DNA of 64,000 nucleotides from Cytophagales bacterium. GTDB lineage: Bacteria; Bacteroidota; Bacteroidia; Cytophagales; Thermoflexibacteraceae. Made by a program: the position numbers and the translations under genes. Numbering within the stretch: the first letter of the stretch is position 1; the number at the start of each line of letters is the position of its first letter. Of the stretch, positions 34,993 to 44,466 are shown in pieces. The stretch is taken from contig JAAFKA010000001.1 of NCBI GenBank assembly GCA_013299115.1, forward strand, positions 124,001 through 188,000, written 5' to 3'. The notes beneath the pieces were generated by a model. That model did no database searches, had not been told where the DNA came from, and saw nothing but the letters and a program-made list of their open reading frames with translations.

Positions 34993-35038
34993 GTACGTGC
35001 AAGGATACTTTTGCACATTACCAATCGTGCCTTGTTTT

Positions 35039-35073
35039 TACGCATCTGTTGGCTCAAAGCCACCCGATGCGTA
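35039..35073 (+). terminator. Stem-loop TACGCATCTGTTGGC...GCCACCCGATGCGTA
   Basis: A stem of about 14 bp followed by a T run. It is a relative of the hairpin at 33421-33456 and ends the duplicated block. Confidence 0.7.
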
Positions 35074-35136
35074 ATTTTTTTATACCTTCTCCTCCAAAAT
35101 TTATTCCTACCAACTTTTTTGTTCACTTATTTTGTT

Positions 35137-35144
35137 TACCTTTG
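35137..35144 (+). promoter_or_regulatory. TACCTTTG -7 element upstream of the second giant gene
   Basis: An exact TAnnTTTG match lies 67 bases before ATG 35212. The nearest TTTG (35118-35121) is only 15 bases away, so the -33 part is weak. Confidence 0.35.
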
Positions 35145-35211
35145 TCGCAAAAATTGCAATGTGCTTTATTTACAGTTTTTTCCCACTCTTTTTTAATTCC
35201 AAAAAATCAAA

Positions 35212-38200
35212 ATGAACAGAAATCTACTTGTGCTTATCAGACAAATTATAACCATGTCAAAAAATTTAACAGCATTGAAAGTTTTAACTTTGGCATTTGT
35301 AACCTCGGCAGTGGTGCTTTTTTGCACCCTGCCGATGGTTTCCTACGCTCAAACTATTTATGAGTGGCAAGGTTCCTCTACAAATATTAGGGCTACTCAT
35401 TTCATTTCCAATACCAAAGGATGGGCAGTAGGAGAATTTGGTCTTATTCTAACTACCTCCAATGGTGGCATGACTTGGACAGTCCAAAATTCAGCTACTG
35501 GTAATAGGCTTAATAGTGTGTATTTTATTTCTGCCAATCAAGGTTGGGCAGTAGGCGAGGGTGGTGTTATTTTGACAACATCCAATGGTGGAATTGATTG
35601 GACAATCCAAAGTACTACTGCTACTGGCTTGCGTTGTGTTTATTTTATTTCTGCAACAAAAGGTTGGGCTACAGGAAATGCTGGTGCTATTTGGACTACT
35701 TCCAATGGTGGCACGACTTGGACACCTCAAAATTCGGGGACATCAATCAACCTTCGCAGTGTGTTTTTCTCTTCTGCCACACAAGGATGGGCAGTGGGAG
35801 AGATTGGTGTAGTTCGTACTACTTCTAATGGTGGGATTACATGGACAGCACAAACTTCAGGGTCTATTGATGAACTTCAAAGTGTTTATTTTATATCTGC
35901 CACTCAAGGTTGGATAGTTGGAGCTAATGGAACTATTCTAACCAGCACAAATGGTGGCACTACTTGGACAGCCCAAAATTCTAGAACTCCTCATGACATA
36001 AACAGTATTTATTTTATCTCTGCCACACAAGGATGGGCAGTAGGCAGGCATGGTACTATTTTAACTACTAATAATGGTGGAGTTACTTGGACAGCCCAAA
36101 TATCAGGAACTACCAATGAGATTATACATACTTATTTTTTGTCTCCTACACAAGGATGGGCAGTTGGCAATAGTGGCTCCATCTTGACAACTTCTAATGG
36201 CGGTAATACATGGATACCAAAAATAGAAGTTGCAACTAGAAATCAGCTCTATGATATTGCTTTTGTTTCTACAACTAAAGGTTGGACTGTGGGAGTTGAA
36301 GGTACTATTTTGACCACCGATAATGGTGGGGTTACATGGACAGTCCAAAATTCAGGTATTCGTAGTGATATAAAAAGTATTCATTTTATATCCCCAACAC
36401 AAGGATGGATAGCAGGTAATGAAGGTACTATCTTAACTACTACTAATGGAGGTATAACATGGACAACACAAGTATCAGGAACTTGGAATAACCTTACAAG
36501 TATTTATTTTACATCTGCTATGCAAGGCTGGGCAGTGGGGGAAGGAGGTACTATTAGAACAACATCTAATGGGGGAGTCACATGGACGACGCAAATATCA
36601 GGAACAATAAGTAATCTTAGAGATGTTTATTTTATTTCCAATACCAAAGGATGGGCGGTAGGAGAAGGGGGACTTATTCTAACTACCTCCAATGGGGGAA
36701 TTACTTGGACATCTCAAACTTCGGGGACTACTCGAAATCTCAATAGTGTTTATTTTACATCAGCTACGCAAGGATGGGCAGTAGGTGCAAGTGGTGTAAT
36801 TCGAACTACCTCTAACGGAGGTACCACATGGACAGGTCAGTATGGATGGACTAGCCAAAATTTCAATAGTGTTTATTTTATCTCTGCCAACCAAGGTTGG
36901 GCAGTAGGAGAAAGTGGAACTATTAGTACTACTTCTAATGGAGGAGTCACTTGGCGTGTGCAACCTTCTGGTACTATGCGAAACTTCAATAGTGTAGCTT
37001 TTGCCTCTACTACTCTAGGTTGTGCAGTAGGGGCAGAAGGAATTGTTTTTTCTACTGAGAATGGTGGGAATAATTGGGTAAATACGCCTTCATGGACAAA
37101 GGAAAATCTCTATGATGTCTTTTTTATATCTTCTACACAAGGTTGGATGGTTGGCTGGAATGGTGTTATTTTGACAACAACTAATGGAGGAGCTACATGG
37201 AGTACGCAAGCATCAGGGGTTGCAAGTTATCTAACAGGTGTTTATTTTATATCTCCAACTAAAGGCTGGGTCGTGGGTACAAACGGCACCATTCTATCTA
37301 CTTCTAATGGGGGGAATACGTGGACACGACAAATTTCTGGGGTAACAGCACAACTCAATTCCATTTATTTTATCTCAGAAACTCAAGGATGGGCAGTTGG
37401 TATTAACGGCACTATCTTAACTACTTCCAATGGAGGTACTACCTGGACAGCTCAAGCAAATAATGGTCGTGATTTTTATGATATTCATTTTATATCTGCT
37501 ACACAAGGGTGGGTAGTAGGAAATGTTGGTACTATTATGACTACCTCTAATGGAGGTATTACATGGACAGCTCAGACATCTGGATTTAATCAGTTTTTGT
37601 CAGATGTTCACTTTATCTCTGCTACACAAGGATGGGCAGTAGGTGGGAATAGTACTATTTTGACTACCTCTAATGGAGGGATTACTTGGACAATCCAATT
37701 CCAAGATATAACTAATTCTAACATACTATATAGTGTTTGCTTTATATCTTCTATTCAAGGCTGGGCTGTGGGAGGGGGGCGAATTTTGACTACCTCTAAT
37801 GGAGGTGTTACTTGGACTAATCAGGGATACCACGCAGGATTATGGCAAGGTATGCATATTAATGGTGGCAAGGGGTATATAGTAGGCGAATTGGGAATTT
37901 GTCTCAAATTTGATGCATCTCCTATAGCTAATACTATTTCAGGCAATGCCTTTGCTGATGGTAATAATAACTGCACCAAAGAAACAGGTGAAGTTAATTT
38001 AAAAGGTTTAGTAGTAAAAGCAACCCCTGGTAATTATTATGGTATGACAGATGCTAATGGTAATTATACGTTTGGTGTACCCACCACAGGCACTTACCAA
38101 GTGGAGTTGTTACCCCAAAATCCTACAGGTGGTACACATACCATTACAGCCGTCTGCCCTCCTAAAACAGTGAATGTAACTGCAGCTATACCCAATGTTA

Positions 38201-41200
38201 CAGGTGCTGATTTTGGAGCAAAGGCAAAAGTATGCTCTCAACTCACTGTAAACGTCAGCATCAACCGTTTTCGTCGTTGTTTCGAGGGCAATACTTACAT
38301 TACCTACAAAAATATAGGATTACTTGCAGCCAATAGTGTAGAGGTCAAAGTAGAATTGCCTCCTGATATTGATGCCTTGAGTAGCATACCTGCTTGGACA
38401 AGTAGGGTAGGCAATGTTTTGACTTATAACATTGGCACTCTTGCGGGGCAAAGTGAAGGCACTATCAACCTGCGCCATTTGGTAGTTTGTGGCAATGAGG
38501 CTATTCGCGGGCAGTCCAGATGTATCAAAGCTACTATTTCTCCCGCCACTTATTGTACGCCTTTGGTTTCGCCTACTTGGGACAACGCCGATTTGACAGC
38601 CACAGCCACTTGCGTTAATCAAAAATTAGGTCGTTTTACCATTAAAAACGAAGGCACAGGCGACATGGCAGACAGCAGTAGCTATAGAATTTTCTTCGAC
38701 AACGTGATAGTGCGGACAGGCAAAGTAAAGTTGCGTGCCAACGAAGAATTTTTGATAGACATTAACAACACTCGCCAATTCCTCCGTTTAGAAGTTGAGC
38801 AGACCCCTATGCACCCCACAGGACTATCTGCTATGGCGTTTTTCAACCGTTGCGGTGATGTGCCTTTGTCGGCTGCTTTTAATCAGCAACTCCCTAACCT
38901 TACCAACATTGCCACAGGTTCTGCTTGCGAAACCATCAGGGACAGCTACGACCCGAATGACAAACGGATAATGCCCGCAGGCGTAACCGCACAAACTTTG
39001 GTGGAGAAAGACCAAGACTTAGAGTTTCAAATTCGTTTTCAAAATACAGGCAATGACGAGGCTTATACCGTAGTGGTGCGTGATACCTTAGACCAAAATT
39101 TAGACCTTGCCACCATTCGCACCATTGCCACCTCCCACACCAGCACAGTGAGTATGGAAGGCGTAGGACAGGGCATTGTCATTTGGACTTTCAATAACAT
39201 CAACCTCCCCGCCAAAAGTGTAAACGAGGCAGCAAGTATTGGCGTGATTACGTTTCGTATTCGTATGAAACCGAACTTGCCCATCGGGACGACTATCAAA
39301 AACAAAGCAGGGATTTATTTTGACTTCAACAGCCCTATTATTACCAACGAAGCTGTTATCAAAATTGGTAGTTTGCCCACAGATTTTGGTAATCCTGCCC
39401 ACGTCAATACCATTTTCCCTTGCCCCACTTTGCCTTCGGTGGCAGTGGCAGGTGCAAACCAAAACATCAGCACCAGCACCAGCACCTTAGCAGCCACACC
39501 CATTGTGAAAGGTTACGGACAGTGGACAGTGGTGCAAGGCACAGCCACTTTTGCCGACCAGTTTAGCCCTACTTCGGCAGTGAGCAACTTGTCAAATGGT
39601 TTGAATATTTTGAAGTGGACAAGCTACTTGTGCAACAATACATCGGAGAGCCAAATGCAGATAATGGTTGCACTGCCTCCTTGCACAACCATTACCTTAA
39701 ACCCTGCTAATTTGCCTAATGCAACCACTGGTACGGCTTATTTACAAACCATTACCCAAACAGGTGGCGTAGGTGCAATTACTTATTCAATTAGTGCAGG
39801 TTCATTGCCAACTGGTTTAACTTTAAACGCAAGTACAGGCGAAATTTCAGGCACGCCGACAGTTGCCAATACTTTTAACTTTACAGTCGAGGCAAAAGAT
39901 GTGAATAATTGCGTGGGAACAAAAACCTACACCATTCAAACAGTTTGCCCTGCGATTGCCATTTCTCCAAACTCTTTGCCTAATGGAACTTTGGGAACTG
40001 CTTACGCCCAAACTATTACCCAAGTAGGAGGAATTGGTGCAATTACTTACGCAATTAGTTCAGGAACTTTGCCAAATGGCTTAACTCTCAATGCAAGCAC
40101 AGGCGAAATTTCAGGTACGCCGACTGTTGCCAATACCTTTAATTTTACAGTTGAGGCAAAAGATGTGAATAATTGCACAGGCACAAAAGCCTATACCATT
40201 CAAACTGTTTGCCCAACCATTGCCATTTCTCCAAACTCTTTGTCTAACGGTACATTGGGTACTGCTTATTCGCAAACTCTTACACAAACAGGTGGCGTAG
40301 GTGCAATTACTTACGCAATTAGTGCAGGTACTTTGCCAACTGGTTTAACTTTAAACGCAAGCACAGGCGAAATTTCAGGTACGCCGACTGTTGCCAATAC
40401 TTTTAGTTTTACAGTTGAGGCAAAAGACGTGAATAATTGCGTGGGAACAAAAACCTATACTATTCAAACTGTTTGCCCTGCGATTGCCATTTCTCCAAAC
40501 TCTTTGCCAAATGGCACGTTGGGTACTGCTTATTCCCAAACTCTTACACAAACAGGTGGCGTAGGTGCAATTACTTACGCAATTAGTTTGGGAACTTTGC
40601 CAACAGGTTTAACTTTGAATGCAAGCACAGGCGAAATTTCAGGCACACCGACTGTTGCCAATACTTTTAATTTTACAGTCGAGGCAAAAGACGTGAATAA
40701 TTGCACAGGCACAAAGGCATACACCATTCAAACTGTTTGCCCTGCGATTGCCATTTCTCCAAACTCTTTGCCTAACGGCACGTTGGGAACTGCTTACGCC
40801 CAAACCCTTACCCAAGTAGGAGGAATTGGTGCAATCACGTACTCAATTAGCACTGGTTCGTTTCCAAATGGCTTAACTCTCAATACAAGCACAGGCTTAA
40901 TTTCAGGCACGCCGACAGTTGCCAATACGTTTAGTTTTACAGTAGAAGCAAAAGATGTGAATAATTGCACAGGCACAAAGGCATACACCATTCAAACAGT
41001 TTGCCCTGCGATTGCCATTTCTCCAAACTCTTTGCCAAATGGAACTTTGGGTACTGCTTACGCCCAAACTCTTACCCAAGTAGGAGGAATTGGTGCAATT
41101 ACTTACGCAATTAGTTTGGGTACTTTGCCAACTGGTTTAACTTTAAACGCAAGCACAGGTTTAATTTCAGGCATGCCAACTGTTGCCAATACTTTTAATT

Positions 41201-43134
41201 TTACAGTTGAGGCAAAAGACGTGAATAATTGCGTGGGAACAAAAGCCTATGCGTTGGTGGCTAATCCTGCCCCTGTGCCTCCGCCACCGCCAACTTTGAC
41301 AGCCCAAACCATTACCTTTGCTGCTCCAGTTGATGTAGTTTTCGGTAGCCCCGCCTTTACTTTGGTGGCTACAGCAAGTTCGGGTTTGCCTGTTTCGTTT
41401 GTGGTGCTTGCAGGTGCAAACAATGTATTTTTAGGTGGCAATTCGGTTACAACTGCCAATGTGGGCGAAGTTACCATCGAAGCAAGACAAACTGGCAACG
41501 CCAGCTTTGCAGCAGCTACGCCTGTGCAAAGGACTTTCAGAATCTTGCCTGTACCACAACGCATTACAGGTTTTGATAGCATACCCGACAGGGCTTGGAA
41601 CAGTGGCAATTTCTTCTTGAATGCAACTACAACTTCGGGAACACAACCTATTTATACGGTAACTGCAGGTCAAAACATTGCGACTATTGCCACAGGTTCG
41701 AGTTTAGTGGTATTAAATCCTGCGGTTGGTCGTGTTACCATCACTGCTTTTGTTCCTGCATCAGGCAACTATGCTGCCTCAACTACCTTGACTCGTAGAT
41801 TCAATGTAGTAAAGGCAGACCAAAAAATTGACAATGTTAATTTGCCGACTGATGGAGTTTTTGGACAACTAACTACTGCCACAGTTTCAGCAACTGCAAC
41901 CTCTAAACTACCAATTACTACTGTTGTAACAGGCAACGCAACCCTAACTCCTAATCCAAATAGTGCAGATAATACCTTGACTATCAACGGAGCAGGCACA
42001 ATTACCTTGACTTTTGCCCAAGCTGGCAATGACCTTTGGAATGAAGCCACTTCGGTTACACGCAGTTTTGTGGTGGAAAAAGCAAACCAAACCATTAGTT
42101 TTATACAACCCCTAAATACCAAAATAGGAGTACCTATCAACTTACAAGCTTTAGCAAGTTCTGGTTTGCCTGTCTTGGTGAGTGTGATTTCAGGAACTGC
42201 CACCGTCAATGGTAGTAGGGTAATACCAACCTCTGGTGGTGAATTGGTCTTGGAACTGACTCAAGAAGGAAACGAAAACTTCAATGCAGCACCAGTGAGT
42301 CGTGTCAAATTGATAGCCATACCCAACATCACAGTAAGTAATTTATTGACAACTCGTGTTTGTAGCAGTAGTTCTATTACTATTAATTATAACACTGATG
42401 GTAATTTCCCTGCGGGCAATATATTTATAGCTTATCTTTCTGACGCCAATGGGAATTTTAACAATGCTCTTGCTTTGGGTAGTGTAGTTGGCACAGGGGC
42501 AGGTAGTATAGTAGGTACAATTTCCGCAGATTTACCAAGTGGCGTGGGTTATCGAATCCAAATTCGCAGTACCTTATATGGTATAGTAAGTAACAATAGT
42601 GCAGCTTTTGGCGTTGATAAACTTCCCGATAGTCCTACTATTGGATATGCGACCAATGGAGATTTGCAAGTTACTGTACCAATGGCAGGTTTGACTTTGC
42701 AATGGGTGCTGCTCAACGCCAACGGCACAACCACGCCTGTTGTGGGTGCTACTTCGGCAACTTTCACGCCAACAGCAAACGGAAACTACCAACTGCAAGT
42801 GAGCAACAACGGCTGCACAACTTTGTCAAAAGCCTTGACTTTTGGCTTGCCTGTCATCACAGCCAGCAATGACTTTGATTTGGAAACTGCAACAGAGATT
42901 TATCCTAATCCTCACGAGGGCAGCGTAAATGTAAAAACAGTGTTGAAAAAATCAGGTTTGGTAAGCATAGAAGTTACTGATGTCTTAGGCAAAACAGTCT
43001 ATACGCATACAGAAACCGCAGTGTCGGGCAAATATGAACACCAGTTGGCGTTAGACAAGTTGGCTTCGGGGGTGTATGTCATCACGTTGCGTGCCGAAGA
43101 CAAGGCGGTGGTGAAGAAAACGGTGAAACAGTAG
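35212..43134 (+). CDS. Giant T9SS-exported Ycf48-like/Ig-repeat protein (2640 residues)
   Basis: The signal peptide is 'LTLAFVTSAVVLFCTLPMVSYAQ'; ATG 35254 (MSKNLTALK) fits it better than 35212. Residues ~55-900 hold about 20 tandem ~42-residue Ycf48/BNR-type units ('FISATQGWAVG..GTILTTSNGGTTWT'), enough for several beta-propellers. Next come a prealbumin/SdrD-like domain (~905-985, 'MTDANGNYTFGVP') and a DUF11/conserved-repeat domain (~1240-1400, 'DPNDKR' to 'GIYFDFNSPI'). Six He_PIG Ig-like repeats of ~87 residues (~1490-2016) are followed by a Pro-rich linker, MBG-like modules and a T9SS sorting domain ('IYPNPHEGSVNV' to 'KTVKQ'). The last ~600 residues are closely related to those of the 3668-residue protein. 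Probably a surface adhesin; function unknown. Confidence 0.88.
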   Translation: MNRNLLVLIRQIITMSKNLTALKVLTLAFVTSAVVLFCTLPMVSYAQTIYEWQGSSTNIRATHFISNTKGWAVGEFGLILTTSNGGMTWTVQNSATGNRLNSVYFISANQGWAVGEGGVILTTSNGGIDWTIQSTTATGLRCVYFISATKGWATGNAGAIWTTSNGGTTWTPQNSGTSINLRSVFFSSATQGWAVGEIGVVRTTSNGGITWTAQTSGSIDELQSVYFISATQGWIVGANGTILTSTNGGTTWTAQNSRTPHDINSIYFISATQGWAVGRHGTILTTNNGGVTWTAQISGTTNEIIHTYFLSPTQGWAVGNSGSILTTSNGGNTWIPKIEVATRNQLYDIAFVSTTKGWTVGVEGTILTTDNGGVTWTVQNSGIRSDIKSIHFISPTQGWIAGNEGTILTTTNGGITWTTQVSGTWNNLTSIYFTSAMQGWAVGEGGTIRTTSNGGVTWTTQISGTISNLRDVYFISNTKGWAVGEGGLILTTSNGGITWTSQTSGTTRNLNSVYFTSATQGWAVGASGVIRTTSNGGTTWTGQYGWTSQNFNSVYFISANQGWAVGESGTISTTSNGGVTWRVQPSGTMRNFNSVAFASTTLGCAVGAEGIVFSTENGGNNWVNTPSWTKENLYDVFFISSTQGWMVGWNGVILTTTNGGATWSTQASGVASYLTGVYFISPTKGWVVGTNGTILSTSNGGNTWTRQISGVTAQLNSIYFISETQGWAVGINGTILTTSNGGTTWTAQANNGRDFYDIHFISATQGWVVGNVGTIMTTSNGGITWTAQTSGFNQFLSDVHFISATQGWAVGGNSTILTTSNGGITWTIQFQDITNSNILYSVCFISSIQGWAVGGGRILTTSNGGVTWTNQGYHAGLWQGMHINGGKGYIVGELGICLKFDASPIANTISGNAFADGNNNCTKETGEVNLKGLVVKATPGNYYGMTDANGNYTFGVPTTGTYQVELLPQNPTGGTHTITAVCPPKTVNVTAAIPNVTGADFGAKAKVCSQLTVNVSINRFRRCFEGNTYITYKNIGLLAANSVEVKVELPPDIDALSSIPAWTSRVGNVLTYNIGTLAGQSEGTINLRHLVVCGNEAIRGQSRCIKATISPATYCTPLVSPTWDNADLTATATCVNQKLGRFTIKNEGTGDMADSSSYRIFFDNVIVRTGKVKLRANEEFLIDINNTRQFLRLEVEQTPMHPTGLSAMAFFNRCGDVPLSAAFNQQLPNLTNIATGSACETIRDSYDPNDKRIMPAGVTAQTLVEKDQDLEFQIRFQNTGNDEAYTVVVRDTLDQNLDLATIRTIATSHTSTVSMEGVGQGIVIWTFNNINLPAKSVNEAASIGVITFRIRMKPNLPIGTTIKNKAGIYFDFNSPIITNEAVIKIGSLPTDFGNPAHVNTIFPCPTLPSVAVAGANQNISTSTSTLAATPIVKGYGQWTVVQGTATFADQFSPTSAVSNLSNGLNILKWTSYLCNNTSESQMQIMVALPPCTTITLNPANLPNATTGTAYLQTITQTGGVGAITYSISAGSLPTGLTLNASTGEISGTPTVANTFNFTVEAKDVNNCVGTKTYTIQTVCPAIAISPNSLPNGTLGTAYAQTITQVGGIGAITYAISSGTLPNGLTLNASTGEISGTPTVANTFNFTVEAKDVNNCTGTKAYTIQTVCPTIAISPNSLSNGTLGTAYSQTLTQTGGVGAITYAISAGTLPTGLTLNASTGEISGTPTVANTFSFTVEAKDVNNCVGTKTYTIQTVCPAIAISPNSLPNGTLGTAYSQTLTQTGGVGAITYAISLGTLPTGLTLNASTGEISGTPTVANTFNFTVEAKDVNNCTGTKAYTIQTVCPAIAISPNSLPNGTLGTAYAQTLTQVGGIGAITYSISTGSFPNGLTLNTSTGLISGTPTVANTFSFTVEAKDVNNCTGTKAYTIQTVCPAIAISPNSLPNGTLGTAYAQTLTQVGGIGAITYAISLGTLPTGLTLNASTGLISGMPTVANTFNFTVEAKDVNNCVGTKAYALVANPAPVPPPPPTLTAQTITFAAPVDVVFGSPAFTLVATASSGLPVSFVVLAGANNVFLGGNSVTTANVGEVTIEARQTGNASFAAATPVQRTFRILPVPQRITGFDSIPDRAWNSGNFFLNATTTSGTQPIYTVTAGQNIATIATGSSLVVLNPAVGRVTITAFVPASGNYAASTTLTRRFNVVKADQKIDNVNLPTDGVFGQLTTATVSATATSKLPITTVVTGNATLTPNPNSADNTLTINGAGTITLTFAQAGNDLWNEATSVTRSFVVEKANQTISFIQPLNTKIGVPINLQALASSGLPVLVSVISGTATVNGSRVIPTSGGELVLELTQEGNENFNAAPVSRVKLIAIPNITVSNLLTTRVCSSSSITINYNTDGNFPAGNIFIAYLSDANGNFNNALALGSVVGTGAGSIVGTISADLPSGVGYRIQIRSTLYGIVSNNSAAFGVDKLPDSPTIGYATNGDLQVTVPMAGLTLQWVLLNANGTTTPVVGATSATFTPTANGNYQLQVSNNGCTTLSKALTFGLPVITASNDFDLETATEIYPNPHEGSVNVKTVLKKSGLVSIEVTDVLGKTVYTHTETAVSGKYEHQLALDKLASGVYVITLRAEDKAVVKKTVKQ
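35374..37917 (+). repeat. About 20 tandem ~126-bp Ycf48/BNR-like coding repeats
   Basis: Each unit contains 'GGATGGGCAGTAGG' or a variant (GWAVG) and 'ACTACTTCTAATGGTGG' (TTSNGG) followed by ACWTGGAC. I counted 20 GWxxG or GCAVG units plus a final degenerate 'GKGYIVGELG'. The DNA sequences are more diverged than in the Ig array of the other giant gene, so the array looks older. Confidence 0.88.
39685..41262 (+). repeat. Six tandem ~261-bp He_PIG Ig-like coding repeats
   Basis: The unit core is 'AISPNSLPNGTLGTAY', then 'SGTPTVANTF' and 'VEAKDVNNC'. Starts of the Pro-Asn-Ser block are near 39961, 40222, 40483, 40744 and 41017, after a first diverged unit at 39690. Nucleotide identity between units is high. 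Confidence 0.88.
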
Positions 43135-43140
43135 CAAAGA

Positions 43141-43173
43141 AACCTTGCAAGGTCTTAGAAGTCTTGCAAGGTT
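43141..43173 (+). terminator. Terminator of the 2640-residue protein gene
   Basis: AACCTTGCAAG...CTTGCAAGGTT forms an 11-bp perfect stem six bases after the stop codon. Confidence 0.75.
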
Positions 43174-43195
43174 TGAGAAAAAATCTTATATGATT

Positions 43196-43286
43196 AGAGT
43201 TTATGAATAATTTTTTGTTAAGAGGCTTGGCAAAAGATGTCATTTTTCAAAAAAATGACATCTTTGGGTAATTATTCATAAACTCT
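43196..43286. mobile_element. MITE-like element, copy 2 (intact)
   Basis: 91 bases. The perfect 17-bp terminal inverted repeats are AGAGTTTATGAATAATT and its complement. The inner hairpin is AAAGATGTCATTTTTC...AAAAATGACATCTTT. The ends sit in TTAGAG...CTCTATT, consistent with a TA target. Nearly identical to 59130-59220. A half-element (ATAGAGTTTTTGAAATAA) lies at ~43311. Confidence 0.82.
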
Positions 43287-43406
43287 ATTTACCACAAACA
43301 GCAACCGAATTAATAGAGTTTTTGAAATAAGAACAAAACGGCACAAAACAAAGCTATGTAAATTCGCAACAATAGCGTATCTTTACAAACATTAAACAAC
43401 TTAATT

Positions 43407-43637
43407 ATGGGCTACAGCAACTTTCAGAAATTAGAACAAGTTACAAAAAAATTTGGGTTAGCAGCCAAAAGGCAACGACTGTTTGGGCAAGTGGAGTTCC
43501 TCAAACCCAGCAGTTGGTTGGTGCAAACCTTAGAAATTTCTGAGTTTTTTGCACTAAGAAACGAAAAAGCAAAAGCAGAAAGAATAGTTTCGACTATTCT
43601 TACCGAAAGGGAGTTCGTGCAGAGGCAAAAAGATTAG
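43407..43637 (+). pseudogene. Truncated third copy of the PD-(D/E)XK-like gene
   Basis: 76 codons start 'MGYSNFQKLEQVTKKFGLAA' and match paralogue 1 up to 'KAKAERIVSTILTE'. The frame then switches to unrelated 'REFVQRQKD' and ends, before any active-site residue. The next bases, in another frame, read 'KGVRAEAKRLENEAKDEVRK', a Lys/Glu-rich tail from a different gene. The junction looks like a deletion joining two gene ends. The product, if made, would lack the nuclease core. Confidence 0.75.
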
Positions 43638-43713
43638 AAAATGAGGCAAAAGACGAGGTAAGGAAGGCGAAAAAGGAAGTGAAAAGGTTGATTTTGGGCA
43701 GGCAAAGCATTTG

Positions 43714-43809
43714 ATAAATCAAATACCTACAATAAATCAAATACCTACGATAAATCAAATACCTACATTGTTTCCATTCCACAAAAATTGTTGGACAACC
43801 AAAAAAACT
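43714..43809. repeat. Three 18-bp tandem repeats plus a repeat family C end
   Basis: ATAAATCAAATACCTACR is repeated three times exactly (43714, 43732, 43750). After TTGTTTCCATTCC comes CACAAAAATTGTTGGACAACCAA, the core of family C, found also at 48913-48939, 59240-59300 and 62515-62600. The 62515 copy contains one inverted ACGTAGGT.TTTGATTTAT unit, so the 18-mers belong to the same element. The 43638-43896 gap holds nothing else apart from the promoter element at 43835. Confidence 0.8.
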
Positions 43810-43834
43810 TATAAGGTTTTTGCGTATTTTTTCG

Positions 43835-43842
43835 TATCTTTG
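43835..43842 (+). promoter_or_regulatory. TATCTTTG -7 element for the lipoprotein gene at 43897
   Basis: An exact -7 match 54 bases before the start codon. No clear TTTG at the right distance, only a TTTTTGCG 13 bases upstream. Confidence 0.4.
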
Positions 43843-43896
43843 TGAAAAGTATAAAACGCCACATTGGCGTGTGTAGTTTCTTAAATATTTATACAA

Positions 43897-44454
43897 ATGA
43901 AAAAGAAAATTCTTATAGTTGCTCATTTTTTTGCAATTTTTTTGCTTACAAATTGCTCAGATTTACAGATGAAACCACAGCAGGCAACTCACTTGTATTT
44001 TGATTTGCCAGCTCTGGTAAAAAATCAGCTGGCTACTCTCCAACAGACTTCTTGTAAGGTAAAGAAAAAATTGGTGACAAATGAACAAACTCAGAATTTT
44101 GAGGCTCAAGCAGTAGATTGGCAAAAAGAATTGGCTTTGTTTGCAGAGTCGGATATCAATAAACCTTCTTTGCGTGGAGTCTATCAATGCAATGAAACGC
44201 CGCATTTTGTAGAATACACCACCTTAGACCCCAAACCCAAAGTGCGAAGTATCAAAATAATGGGAACAGTCAACCAGCCAACTACTATAGAAGTTTGGAT
44301 AGTGGACAATAATTTACTTTATCAGACCGAAAAAAGGTTGCAAATGACCATCGACCAACAAAAATTGCTTGGCTATACGATAAAAGGTTTGCAGAAAGTA
44401 CTTTTCAAAGTCCCTCTACATTATGAAATGCAAGCAGAGGTAATTTGTCAATAG
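43897..44454 (+). CDS. Hypothetical lipoprotein
   Basis: A 185-residue protein. The lipobox is FLLTNC (Cys20), after MKKKILIVAHFFAI. The body alternates helix and strand: 'HLYFDLPALVKNQLATLQQT', 'LRGVYQCNETPHFVEYTTLDP', 'IKIMGTVNQPTTIEVWIVDNN' and a closing 'VPLHYEMQAEVIC'. The last part reads like a beta-sheet around a Tyr/Trp-rich core. I do not recognise a named family. It converges with the membrane protein gene, with only 12 bases between stop codons. Confidence 0.72.
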   Translation: MKKKILIVAHFFAIFLLTNCSDLQMKPQQATHLYFDLPALVKNQLATLQQTSCKVKKKLVTNEQTQNFEAQAVDWQKELALFAESDINKPSLRGVYQCNETPHFVEYTTLDPKPKVRSIKIMGTVNQPTTIEVWIVDNNLLYQTEKRLQMTIDQQKLLGYTIKGLQKVLFKVPLHYEMQAEVICQ

Positions 44455-44466
44455 TTTTACTTTGAT

